Positions 7,623 through 15,819 of a stretch of 41,543 nt of DNA are shown here, one piece after another. The first letter of the stretch is position 1. Every line of letters starts with the position of its first letter. Source of the DNA: Oscillospiraceae bacterium Zagget6 (GTDB taxonomy: Bacteria; Bacillota; Clostridia; Oscillospirales; Oscillospiraceae); NCBI GenBank assembly GCA_001941075.1, contig MSHH01000078.1:1-41543 (forward strand). The letters are read 5' to 3'. The notes under the pieces were generated by a model. That model was not told the origin of the DNA. It did no database searches and saw only the letters and a list, made by a program, of their open reading frames with translations. Both the position numbers and the translations under genes were made by a program.

Positions 7623-8183
7623 ATGAAACGGATCATTGTCGGCATCAGCGGCGCCAGCGGATTCCCGCTGGCGGTCTGTCTGTTGCGGGAACTGAAAAAA
7701 CTGCCGGATGTGGAGACCCACCTGGTCTTTACCCGGGGGGCGGAGCTAACCGCCAAACAGGAGCTGGGCCTGGAGCCGGAGCAAATTCGGGCCATGGCGG
7801 ACGTGTGTTACGACAACCGGAACGTGGGCGCGGCCATCGCCAGCGGCAGCTTCCAGACCGAGGGGATGATCGTGGTCCCCTGCTCCATGAAAACGGTCAG
7901 CGGCATCGCCCACGGCTACAGCGACAACCTGCTGCTGCGGGCGGCGGACGTGGTCATCAAGGAAAAGCGCAAACTGATCCTTGCGGCCCGGGAAACCCCC
8001 CTCAGCCCCATCCACCTGGACAACCTGGCTTACCTCTCCCGGCTGCAAAATGTGTACATCATGCCGCCGATGATGACCTACTACCAGGGGGCCGATACCG
8101 TGGAGAGCATGGAGCGCCACTTCACCGGCAAGCTGCTCCAGTGCTTCGGCATCGACATGGAGGGCTTTAAACGATGGAGCTGA
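7623..8183 (+). CDS. ubiX: UbiX-family flavin prenyltransferase (LpdB/BsdB-like)
   Basis: A 186-residue enzyme expected to build prenylated FMN from FMN and dimethylallyl phosphate, the cofactor of UbiD-type decarboxylases. It starts MKRIIVGISGASGFPLAV, the flavin-phosphate-binding N-terminus of the family. It carries the VVPCSMKTVSGIAHGYSDNLL segment and RETPLSPIHLDN with the conserved late LILAARETPL. Length is usual. GGAAGGAG at 7610-7617 fixes ATG 7623. Its stop overlaps the next start by ten bases, so it is tightly coupled to the LpdD-like gene. Together with the LpdC-like gene at 4936 it completes the decarboxylase system. Confidence 0.93.
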   Translation: MKRIIVGISGASGFPLAVCLLRELKKLPDVETHLVFTRGAELTAKQELGLEPEQIRAMADVCYDNRNVGAAIASGSFQTEGMIVVPCSMKTVSGIAHGYSDNLLLRAADVVIKEKRKLILAARETPLSPIHLDNLAYLSRLQNVYIMPPMMTYYQGADTVESMERHFTGKLLQCFGIDMEGFKRWS

Positions 8184-8557
8184 ACCGACACTATGAGGCC
8201 CAGGTCTGCGGCATCACGTTGCTGTGTGACGTGATTTCCATGGGCCGGGACTACACCATCTGCGTCCGGGATGACCGCTGCGGCCACGTGGGGTCCGCGG
8301 CCCTGTCCGTCTCCCGGCCCAGTCTCACCGGCCAGGGGGTCAGCGCCACCACTTCGGTGCTGAACTGCCTGGGCCACAAGGACGACGCCATCGCCTGCCG
8401 CTTTGCCGAGGCTGTGGCCGTCCAGCAGCGCTGTACGGCGGTCTGCACCTGCGGCGTCCACATCGACGGAATCACCCCAGAGCAGATTCAGGCGGTGCTG
8501 GAGACCTGCGAGGGATTGAAACAGCAGGTGTTACAGGACCTGGCCGCCGAAAACTGA
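8174..8557 (+). CDS. LpdD/BsdD-like small subunit of a hydroxyarylic acid decarboxylase
   Basis: A 127-residue soluble protein overlapping ubiX by ten bases, with GGAGGG before its start. Its position beside ubiX, its length and the GRDYTICVRDDRCGHVGSA...SRPSLTGQGVSATTSVLN pattern match the D protein of lpdBCD/bsdBCD operons. That protein has been described as a prenylated-flavin chaperone rather than a catalytic subunit. Four cysteines lie towards the C-terminal half (VQQRCTAVCTCGVHIDG), which could bind metal, but I see no known metal motif. The family call rests mainly on context and remembered similarity. Confidence 0.75.
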   Translation: MELNRHYEAQVCGITLLCDVISMGRDYTICVRDDRCGHVGSAALSVSRPSLTGQGVSATTSVLNCLGHKDDAIACRFAEAVAVQQRCTAVCTCGVHIDGITPEQIQAVLETCEGLKQQVLQDLAAEN

Positions 8558-8607
8558 CCCATTTCCACTCCGTACAACTACCATTTCAAAACAGGGAGAG
8601 GTTGCCT

Positions 8608-9066
8608 ATGTTTCTTGTGTTCTTTTTGGTCTGGGTCATGCTCAATGGCCGATGGACGGTAGAGATCGCCCTGTTCGGCGTGGGCATCGCCGGGGCGATG
8701 TATGCGTTCATCTGTGTGTTTATGGATTACAGCCCCGCCAAGGATCTGCGGCTGGCCAAAAAGCTGCCCCTAGCGCTGTGTTATGTCTACCATCTGGTGG
8801 CGGAGATCGTCAAGGCCAACCTTGCCATGCTGCCCTTCCTGTTCTCCAACGAGACGCTGCCGGAGCCGGCGCTGGTGCTGTTCTATGCGGACCTGAAAAC
8901 CGACCTGGCCCGGTCGGTTTTGGCCAATTCCATCACCATCACCCCCGGCACCATCACCGTGGAGCAGGAGGATAACGCGTACTGCGTTCACTGCTTCGAC
9001 AAGACGATGGGCGAGGGGCTGGACACTTCCATCTTTGTCAAGCTGTTAAAGCGAATGGAGGAGTGA
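8608..9066 (+). CDS. mrpE: MrpE/MnhE/MbhA-like antiporter subunit
   Basis: A 152-residue membrane protein of the MnhE family, first gene of the antiporter operon. Two N-terminal hydrophobic segments (about residues 1-18 and 21-40) are followed by a third in ALCYVYHLVAEIVKANLAM. A soluble end carries the hallmark LANSITITPGTITVEQEDN and CVHCFDKTMGEGLD. GGGAGAGG at 8594-8601 supports ATG 8608 rather than the in-frame TTG at 8602. The preceding gene ends only 50 bases upstream with no visible terminator, so transcription may continue from the ubiX unit. Confidence 0.88.
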   Translation: MFLVFFLVWVMLNGRWTVEIALFGVGIAGAMYAFICVFMDYSPAKDLRLAKKLPLALCYVYHLVAEIVKANLAMLPFLFSNETLPEPALVLFYADLKTDLARSVLANSITITPGTITVEQEDNAYCVHCFDKTMGEGLDTSIFVKLLKRMEE

Positions 9067-9071
9067 GAGCT

Positions 9072-9405
9072 GTGAACGAGGGATATAGGGCGTTTTTCCT
9101 GGTGTGCTGCGTCATTTTGACGGTGCTGCTGCTGCTGTGCCTGGTGCGGGCCATCAAAGGCCCCCCGGCTGGCGGACCGCATCATCGCCACCAACATGAT
9201 CGGCACCATTACCATTGCCATTATCGCGCTGCTCTCCGTCGTCCTGGGGGAGTCGGCGGTGCTGGACATCAGCCTGATCTACGCCGTCATGAGCTTTGTG
9301 TCGGTCATCGTGCTGTCGAAGATCTACATGGGCCGCTTTGTGGAATGGGAAAGTGAGCGCGGCGCGCTGGAAGAAGAAAAGGAGGAGGAAGAGCATGGAG
9401 CTTAG
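9072..9405 (+). pseudogene. mrpF: MrpF/MnhF/MbhB-like antiporter subunit, interrupted by a one-base frameshift
   Basis: The first part (GTG 9072, GGAGGAG eight bases before it) reads MNEGYRAFFLVCCVILTVLL and runs into a run of six C at 9161-9166. After that the reading changes to nonsense. With five C the protein continues GPRLADRIIATNMIGTITIA and on through the normal MrpF end to a stop at 9405. That gives about 110 residues with three membrane helices and an acidic tail. The break is therefore a single extra C in a homopolymer. It may be a sequencing or assembly error, a phase-variable tract or a real lesion. MrpF is normally essential for Mrp complexes, and the rest of the operon is mostly intact, so an error is plausible. 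It overlaps mrpG by eleven bases. Confidence 0.8.
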
Positions 9406-9718
9406 TCTGATTCGGTTTGTCATTGCCGCCGTCCTCATCGCCGGAGGCATCGCGGTGATGTGCATCGCCACCTTCGGCGTGTTCCGGCTGAACACCGCCA
9501 TGAAGCGGATGCACGCTGCGGCCATGGGGGATTCCATGGGCATTGGTATGGTCATGCTGGGCATTATGGTGGTTTACGGTCTGTCGGCCAGTTCCTTGAA
9601 GGTGCTGGCGATTTTGGCGCTGTTCTGGTGCGCCTCGCCGGTCTGCTCCCACCTGCTGGCCAAGCTGGAGGTCATGACCAACCTGAACCTGGAAGACGAA
9701 TGTGAGGTGCCGGAATGA
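9395..9718 (+). CDS. mrpG: MrpG/MnhG/MbhC-like antiporter subunit
   Basis: A 107-residue protein with three membrane helices. It contains the family pattern CIATFGVFRLNTAMKRMHAA, a D-x-x-G segment (GDSMGIGMVMLG) and a C-terminal WCASPVCSHLLAK that parallels the usual T-x-P-x-x-A-H. AAGGAGGAGGAAGAG precedes ATG 9395. It overlaps mrpF by eleven bases and the next gene by four (ATGA), consistent with a tightly coupled operon. Confidence 0.88.
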   Translation: MELSLIRFVIAAVLIAGGIAVMCIATFGVFRLNTAMKRMHAAAMGDSMGIGMVMLGIMVVYGLSASSLKVLAILALFWCASPVCSHLLAKLEVMTNLNLEDECEVPE

Positions 9719-10026
9719 TGACCATTCTGCGAATCGTGCTGCTGGTGTCTCTCATCATCTGCGCCATCTCAGTCAGCCTCTCCCGGAACCTGCTGACCTC
9801 GGTGGTCATCTACATGGCGTTCAGCCTGACCATGACCAGCATTTGGCTGCTGTTGGAGTCGCCGGACCTGGCTATCACCGAGGCGGCGGTGGGCGCCGGC
9901 GTGACCAGTATCCTGTTCTTCGTTACGCTGCGGAAAATCCACTCCATCCAGACAGAAGCGGCGGAGGAAATAGAAGAAATAGAAGAAAAGGAGGAGGACC
10001 ATGAGCAAGCCGAATCCAAACTATAA
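9715..10026 (+). CDS. MbhD-like subunit (DUF4040; equals part of the MrpA C-terminus)
   Basis: A 103-residue protein with three helices and the LTSVVIYMAFSLTMTSIWLLL and ESPDLAITEAAVGAGVTSIL segments. These are the core of the MbhD/DUF4040 domain, which in classical Mrp is the C-terminal part of MrpA. The tail (AAEEIEEIEEKEEDHEQ) is strikingly acidic and partly built from a repeated nine-base unit. The start overlaps the mrpG stop (ATGATG at 9715; either ATG is possible). The last 26 bases overlap the next gene. Confidence 0.85.
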   Translation: MMTILRIVLLVSLIICAISVSLSRNLLTSVVIYMAFSLTMTSIWLLLESPDLAITEAAVGAGVTSILFFVTLRKIHSIQTEAAEEIEEIEEKEEDHEQAESKL

Positions 10027-10957
10027 GGGCAGCGCCTGGGACAAATTCACCCGCTGGGCGAAGGGTACCTATGACCCCGCCGACGGCAAGCTGGAGTCCA
10101 CGCCACCCAAGGACCGCCTCTCCCCCGGCGAGCGGGCGGAGCGAATGCTGCGGGAGTACGACCAGAGCCGCTTCGAGGAGGGTGTCGCCAAGGAGATCGG
10201 CGCGTTCCAAATCATCAGCCGCATTTTCTTCGTGCTGATGGCCGTATTTATGGTCGTCGTCCTGCTGTACACCGTCAGCTTCCTCCCCGCCTTTGGCGAC
10301 CCCAACTCCCCGGTGAACAACGAGGTCTCCCAGCGGTACATCGAGCAGGGCCTGGAGGAGACCGGCGCGGTGAACATCGTGACGGGCATGATTTTGGACT
10401 ACCGTGCTTTCGATACCTTCGGCGAATCCTGCGTGCTGTTCGTGGCCATGTGCTGCGTGACCATCCTGCTCCGGGCGGACAAGAAGAACGAAATTCGTCT
10501 GCGCGTCCGGGAAGAGCACGAGATGTTGGAATACGAACCCCAGGAAGACAACATCCTCCAGCAGGCGGCCAGGATCTTGGTGCCACTGATCGTCATTTTC
10601 GGCATATACGTGGTGCTCAACGGCCACATCTCGCCGGGCGGCGGCTTTTCCGGCGGGGCCATCATCGGCACCGGCCTGATTTTGCACCTGACCGCCTTCG
10701 GTGTCGGACGCACCCGTCGGTTCATGAACGAGCGGGTCATCAAGACCCTGACCGTGTGCGCCCTGACCTTCTACTGCTTTGCCAAGAGCTACTCCTTCTA
10801 CACCGGAGCAAACCACCTGGAGAGCATCATCACCACCGGCACGCCGGGGGCTATCCTCAGCGCCGGACTCATCGTCTACCTGAACATCTGCGTGGGCATC
10901 GTGGTGGCCTGCACCATGTATTCCTTCTATATTCTGTTTCGGAGGGGGGCAATCTGA
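10001..10957 (+). CDS. mrpB: MbhE-MrpB fusion antiporter subunit
   Basis: A 318-residue protein with three parts. Residues 1-65 are a hydrophilic, charged extension. Residues about 66-165 have two helices around VSFLPAFGDPNSPVNNEVSQ and GAVNIVTGMILDYRAFDTFGE; the latter motif marks the MbhE part of MrpA. Residues about 185-318 are an MrpB domain with NGHISPGGGFSGGAIIGTGL. Classical Mrp keeps MbhE in MrpA and MrpB separate, whereas here they are one chain. AAGGAGGAGGACC precedes ATG 10001. The long charged N-terminal extension is unusual and shows no domain I recognise. Confidence 0.88.
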   Translation: MSKPNPNYKGSAWDKFTRWAKGTYDPADGKLESTPPKDRLSPGERAERMLREYDQSRFEEGVAKEIGAFQIISRIFFVLMAVFMVVVLLYTVSFLPAFGDPNSPVNNEVSQRYIEQGLEETGAVNIVTGMILDYRAFDTFGESCVLFVAMCCVTILLRADKKNEIRLRVREEHEMLEYEPQEDNILQQAARILVPLIVIFGIYVVLNGHISPGGGFSGGAIIGTGLILHLTAFGVGRTRRFMNERVIKTLTVCALTFYCFAKSYSFYTGANHLESIITTGTPGAILSAGLIVYLNICVGIVVACTMYSFYILFRRGAI

Positions 10958-10958
10958 C

Positions 10959-11333
10959 ATGCTGGGCAACCTTTTGACTAATTATGAGGACGTGGCGGCG
11001 GTGATCCTGTTCGTCATCGGCATGGGCAACCTGCTGCTCCAGTCCAACCTGGTGAAGAAGATCATCGGCCTGGACATCATGGACTCGGCTGTCTACCTCT
11101 TTCTGGCCTCCAAGGGCTATATCGAGGGAGGCGCGTCCCCCATCTATGTGGACGGCATTATGGACGCCTCCTATTACATCAACCCCATCCCTGCGGGCCT
11201 GGTTCTGACCGGCATCGTGGTGTCCGTCAGCGTCAGCGCGCTGATGATGGCGCTGACCATCTGCCTCTACCGGGAATACCACACCCTGAACCTGGATGAG
11301 ATCATGTTGAAGCTCGGCAAGGAGGAGATGTAA
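10959..11333 (+). CDS. mrpC: MrpC/MnhC/MbhG-like antiporter subunit (NuoK-related)
   Basis: A 124-residue three-helix protein related to NuoK. Hydrophobic segments at about residues 13-30, 37-52 and 82-105 are joined by a loop (YVDGIMDASYYINPIPAGLVLTGIVV). NPIPAGLVLTGIVVSVSVSA is the family signature. The next gene starts immediately after its stop. GGAGGGGGG precedes the start. Confidence 0.9.
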   Translation: MLGNLLTNYEDVAAVILFVIGMGNLLLQSNLVKKIIGLDIMDSAVYLFLASKGYIEGGASPIYVDGIMDASYYINPIPAGLVLTGIVVSVSVSALMMALTICLYREYHTLNLDEIMLKLGKEEM

Positions 11334-12830
11334 ATGACGCTGGTGCAAAACTTCCCCTTCTTCTGCATCATCCTCTCCATGTTCTCCGCTATCATCTCCT
11401 TCCCCATGAATCACCGGTGGGCCATGCGGGTCCACCTGATTATGGTGACGGTAGTGCTGGCGCTGTCCCTGTGCGTGCTGGGCTACACCGCCTCCACGGG
11501 GGAGAGCTACACCTTCATGATGGGCCACTTCCCGGCCCCTTGGGGCAACGAAATTCGCATCGGTGTGCTGGAGGCGCTGATGGCGGTGTTTTTCAGCCTC
11601 ATCATGCTGCTGTCGGTGCTGGGCGGTCTGGCCCACATCGGACGGGAGCTGAAAAATTCCCGGAAGAATCTGTTTTTCATCCTGCTGGACCTGCTGATGA
11701 GCTCGCTGCTGGCGCTGATTTACACCAACGACCTGTTCACGGCCTACGTGTTCATCGAAATCAACACCATCTCCGCCTGCGGCCTCATCATGATTAAAAA
11801 GGAGGGCCGGACCTACGTCTCCGCCCTGCGGTACATGGTCATGAGCCTGGTGGGTTCCAGCCTGTTCCTCATCGCGCTGACGCTGCTGTACACCATCACG
11901 GGACAGCTGCTGATGACTCCCGCGAAAGAGGCGCTGGCGGAGCTGGTAGCGGCGGGCGAATACGAGGTGCCCATCCTGGTCATCATCTCCCTGGTGACGG
12001 TGGGCCTGGGCATCAAGAGCGGCCTCTACCCCTTCCACACCTGGATTCCCGACGCCTACGGCTACACCACCCCTTCCGCCAGCGCGATTTTGTCCTCGCT
12101 GGTGTCCAAGGGTTATCTGTTCCTGCTCATTAAGATTTTCTACCGGGTGCTGGACTTCGAGTTCGTGGTCAGCAGCCAGGTGGTGAACCTGCTCTTTATG
12201 CTGGGCATCCTCGGCATGATCATGGGCTCCTGGCTGGCCATTAAGACCCAGAACATCCGGCGCATGGCGGCATTCTCCTCCGTGGCGCAAATCGGATACA
12301 TCTACATGGGCATTGGCCTGGGCACCACCGCAGGCGTGGTGGCCGCCCTGTTCCACATCATCTCCCACGGCGCCATGAAGTCCCTGCTGTTCATCAGCAT
12401 CTCCGGCCTCTCCGAGGTGTCCGACGACAAGTCGGACTTCGAGTCCCTGAAAGGCGCGGGCTTCCGCAACAAGCTGGCGGGGGTGGCCTACACGGTGGGG
12501 GCCATGTCCATGATTGGTATGCCCCTGCTGACCGGCTTCATTTCCAAGTACCTGTTCGCCTCCGCCGCCACCACCGCCCTACAGGGTAAGATGGTGATTG
12601 CCTGGATCGCGCTGGCCATCAGCACGATTTTGAACACCGTGTACTTCATGGGCAGCGTGCTGACCATCTACCACTCGGTCCCGGCGGAGCAGCGCAAGCC
12701 CCATGGCATGATGCCCTCCCGCGTGGAGTCTGTGGGAACGGTGGGACTGATCGCGCTGAACGTTGGGCTGGGCGTGGCAGCTACGCCGGTCATTCAGGCC
12801 ATTCAGACTGGCCTTGCCATATTCGGCTGA
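11334..12830 (+). CDS. mrpD: MrpD/MbhH-like proton-translocating subunit (ND5/NuoN type)
   Basis: A 498-residue protein with about fourteen helices, of the proton-conducting ND2/ND4/ND5 family. The first conserved block is ALIYTNDLFTAYVFIEINTI with the membrane glutamate. The second is GIKSGLYPFHTWIPDAYGYT, carrying the conserved lysine. Then come ASAILSSLVSKGYLFLL and AAFSSVAQIGYIYMGIGL. It immediately follows mrpC and occupies the MbhH/MrpD position. Of the four ND5-type proteins in this operon it is the best match to MrpD by place. It begins with ATG directly after the mrpC stop, with AAGGAGGAG inside the end of mrpC. Confidence 0.88.
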   Translation: MTLVQNFPFFCIILSMFSAIISFPMNHRWAMRVHLIMVTVVLALSLCVLGYTASTGESYTFMMGHFPAPWGNEIRIGVLEALMAVFFSLIMLLSVLGGLAHIGRELKNSRKNLFFILLDLLMSSLLALIYTNDLFTAYVFIEINTISACGLIMIKKEGRTYVSALRYMVMSLVGSSLFLIALTLLYTITGQLLMTPAKEALAELVAAGEYEVPILVIISLVTVGLGIKSGLYPFHTWIPDAYGYTTPSASAILSSLVSKGYLFLLIKIFYRVLDFEFVVSSQVVNLLFMLGILGMIMGSWLAIKTQNIRRMAAFSSVAQIGYIYMGIGLGTTAGVVAALFHIISHGAMKSLLFISISGLSEVSDDKSDFESLKGAGFRNKLAGVAYTVGAMSMIGMPLLTGFISKYLFASAATTALQGKMVIAWIALAISTILNTVYFMGSVLTIYHSVPAEQRKPHGMMPSRVESVGTVGLIALNVGLGVAATPVIQAIQTGLAIFG

Positions 12831-12845
12831 CGGGAGGGAGAAAAG

Positions 12846-14308
12846 ATGATTGCTTTGCTGATTCCCGTGTTAATGCCCATTGCGGTGGGTGTGCTGCTGA
12901 TGGTGTTCCCGCCCCGGCAGCGGAAAATCATGCTGGCCGTTGTGTTTGCGGCGCTGGCCATCAGCCTGGCCCTGGCGGTGGGAGTTGCCCTCCAGCCGGA
13001 GGACGCCCTGCGTCTGACCCTGGGCACTGTGGCGGAAGGCTTGACCTTCTATCTCCAGGTGGACGCCGTGGGCAAGCTGTTCTCGGTGCTGGTGGCCTTT
13101 GTCTGGCTGCTGGTGGGACTGGACGCCTTTGAGTACATGAGCCACGAGCACGACGAGCCTCGGTTCTTCGGCTTTTACCTCATCGTGGAGGGGTGCTGGC
13201 GGCCCTGTGCTACTCCGGCAACCTGTTCACCTTCTATGTGTTCTTTGAACTGATGACCCTGACCTCTGTCCCGCTGGTCATGCACGAGCTGACCCACGAG
13301 GCAGTTATGGCGGGCCTGAAATACCTGTTTTACTCGGTGGGCGGCGCGTTTTTGTCGCTGTTCGGCCTGTTTCTGTTCACCGCACAGGGCGCTGAGCTGA
13401 CCTTCACTGCGGGCGGTGTGCTGGACAGCGCGTCTGCCTCCGGCGTGGCGCGGCTGGCGGTGTTCCTGATGATTTTGGGCTTCGGCACCAAGGCGGGCAT
13501 GTTCCCCATGCACGGCTGGCTGCCCACCGCCCATCCGGTGGCCCCGGCCCCGGCCAGCGCGGTACTGTCCGGCGTCATCACCAAGGCCGGTGTGCTGGGT
13601 ATCCTCCGCACCGTGTATTACGTGGCGGGACCGGAGCTGATCCGAGGCACTTGGGTGCAGTACGCCTGGATCGGTCTGACGCTGATCACCGTCTTTATGG
13701 GGTCCATGCTGGCCTACCGGGAGAAAGTGCTGAAAAAGCGGCTGGCCTATTCCACCGTCAGCCAGGTCTCTTATGTGCTGTTCGGCCTGTCCCTGCTCCA
13801 GCCGGTGGCCTTTGTGGGGGCGCTGCTCCATGTGGTGTTCCACTCGCTGGTGAAGAACGGCCTGTTCCTCTCGGCGGGCGCTATCATCTGCAAAACCGGC
13901 AAGACCAAAGTGGACGAGCTGAAAGGCATCGGCAAGGAAATGCCCGTGGTCCTGTGGTGCTTCACCCTGGCGGGCGTGACCCTGGTGGGTATCCCGCCTA
14001 CCAGCGCCTTTGTCAGCAAGTGGTATCTTGCCACCGGTTCGCTGGCCTCCGGTATCCCGGTGGTCTCCTGGCTGGGGCCGGTGGTGCTGCTGGTCAGCGC
14101 CCTGCTGACGGCGGGTTATCTGCTGACGGTCTCCATCGACGCTTTCCTGCCGGGCAGCGACTACAACTATGCCGCGCTGGAAAAACACGAACCCACCTGG
14201 CAGATGCTGGTCCCCATCGTGACGCTGACCGCGCTGGCGGTGCTGCTTGGGGTCTGGCCCGGCGGATTGACCTCGTTGCTCACCGGCATCGCCGGCAGCG
14301 TGCTTTGA
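12846..14308 (+). pseudogene. Second ND5-type antiporter subunit, interrupted by a one-base frameshift
   Basis: The frame opening at ATG 12846 (preceded by GGGAGGGAG) runs to FYLIVEG and then loses sense at GAGGGGTGC near 13190. One more G gives GVLAALCYSGNLFTFYVFFE and the frame continues normally to 14308. An uninterrupted protein would have about 487 residues. It carries FGTKAGMFPMHGWLPTAHPV, APASAVLSGVITKAG and YSTVSQVSYVLFGL. The lesion is thus a single missing G in a short G run. Sequencing error or genuine decay are both possible. It is the second frame break in this operon, again in a homopolymer. A downstream fragment starting near 13193 would lack the first helices. Confidence 0.8.
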
Positions 14309-14327
14309 GAGGGGAGGGAAACGCTGT

Positions 14328-15803
14328 ATGAGTCCTTATTTCATCCTGGTGCCCATTCTGGTCCCCATCCTGGCGGGAATCTTGCTGATGACCTTCCCCA
14401 TCCAGGACTACAAAACCAGAGCCGCAGCGGTGGAGACGGTGGTTATCCTCAACACCATTTTGGTGTTCGTGTTGCTACTGAACCGCCCGGCGGAGCGGCT
14501 GTATCTGTTTTCCTTTGTGGAGGGTCTGCCTCTGACGCTGAACATCGACGGCATGGCAACCTTCTTCGGCGGCCTGGTGGCCTTCCTGTGGCCCCTGGCG
14601 ACCCTGTACACCTTTGAGTATATGCGCCACGAGGAGCGGGTCAACACCTTCCTCTCCTTCTATACCATCACCTATGGCGTGACGCTGGGGGTGGCCTTCG
14701 CGGGCAACATCGTCACCATGTACCTGTTCTATGAGGCGCTGACCATGGTGACGCTGCCGCTGGTCATCCACACCATGACTGAGGAGGCCCAAAAAGCCAC
14801 CCGGAAATATTTGAACTATATGATCGGCGGCACCGCCTTCGCCTTCATCGGCATCGTGTTCTACTCCCTGTTCTGCACGGACATCGAGTTCGTGCTGGGG
14901 GGCAATCTGGACGTTGCCAACCTGGGTGAATACGCCAACATCGCTCTGCTGGTCTACGTGTTGGCATTCTTCGGCTTCGGCGTCAAGGCGGCGGTGTTCC
15001 CCTTCCACGGGTGGCTGCCCACCGCGTCGGTGGCCCCCACCCCGGTCACGGCCCTGCTCCACGCGGTGGCGGTGGTCAAGTCCGGCGTGTTCGCCATTAT
15101 GCGCCTGACCTACTTCTGCTTCGGCGCGGACTTCCTGAAAGGCACCTGGGCGCAGACCGTGGTGGTCATCGCCGTGATGGTCACCATCGTCTACGGCTCC
15201 ACCATGGGCGTGCGGGAGAACCACATCAAACGCCGCCTGGCCTACTCCACCGTCGCCAACCTGTCTTACATCCTGCTGGGGGTCACGATGATGTCCCCTC
15301 TGGGACTGGTGGCGGGGCTGTGCCACATGTTCGTCCACGCCATTATGAAAATCAGCGGCTTCTTCTGCGCCGGTGCGGTGATGCACCAGACGGACAAGAA
15401 TTACGTCTACGAGCTGGACGGGCTGGGCTACGCCATGCCCGCCACTTTCACGGCGCTGCTCATTTCCGGTCTGTCGCTGACGGGTATCCCCCTGTTCGCC
15501 GGGTTCGTCAGCAAGTGGAGCATCGTCCAGGCCCTGCTGGAGGAACCCTCCATCATGGGCTACGTGGGGGTGTTTGTGCTGCTCTATTCGGCGCTGATGA
15601 CGGGTATTTATATGCTGTCCCTCAACGTGCGGGGCTGGTTCTCCGGCGGAACTGCCGCCCGGCAGGACAGCGCCAGGTTCCACGACCCCAGCTGGCTGAT
15701 GCTGCTGCCGCTGGCGATCTTCTCTGTCCTCACGGTAGCGCTGGGTCTGAACGCTCAGGCGCTGCTGGCGTTCGTCCAGAGCATCGCCACCGGAACGTTC
15801 TGA
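14328..15803 (+). CDS. Third ND5-type antiporter subunit (MrpD/NuoL-related)
   Basis: A 491-residue protein with about fourteen helices. Conserved blocks are FAGNIVTMYLFYEALTMVTL (membrane glutamate), FGVKAAVFPFHGWLPTASVA (lysine and histidine of the antiporter channel), HAVAVVKSGVFAIMR and YSTVANLSYILLGVTMMSP. It is similar in length and motif order to the gene just upstream, so the two may be duplicates that have diverged. GGGGAGGGAA precedes ATG 14328. It should form one proton or sodium pathway of the complex. Which physical subunit it replaces cannot be told from sequence. Confidence 0.86.
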   Translation: MSPYFILVPILVPILAGILLMTFPIQDYKTRAAAVETVVILNTILVFVLLLNRPAERLYLFSFVEGLPLTLNIDGMATFFGGLVAFLWPLATLYTFEYMRHEERVNTFLSFYTITYGVTLGVAFAGNIVTMYLFYEALTMVTLPLVIHTMTEEAQKATRKYLNYMIGGTAFAFIGIVFYSLFCTDIEFVLGGNLDVANLGEYANIALLVYVLAFFGFGVKAAVFPFHGWLPTASVAPTPVTALLHAVAVVKSGVFAIMRLTYFCFGADFLKGTWAQTVVVIAVMVTIVYGSTMGVRENHIKRRLAYSTVANLSYILLGVTMMSPLGLVAGLCHMFVHAIMKISGFFCAGAVMHQTDKNYVYELDGLGYAMPATFTALLISGLSLTGIPLFAGFVSKWSIVQALLEEPSIMGYVGVFVLLYSALMTGIYMLSLNVRGWFSGGTAARQDSARFHDPSWLMLLPLAIFSVLTVALGLNAQALLAFVQSIATGTF

Positions 15804-15819
15804 GAGGAGGATGTGTGTT

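Noticed and set aside
9155-9170. Programmed frameshifting in mrpF
   Set aside because: The C run would need a +1 shift and no stimulating stop codon or pseudoknot is seen; a homopolymer length error or lesion is simpler.
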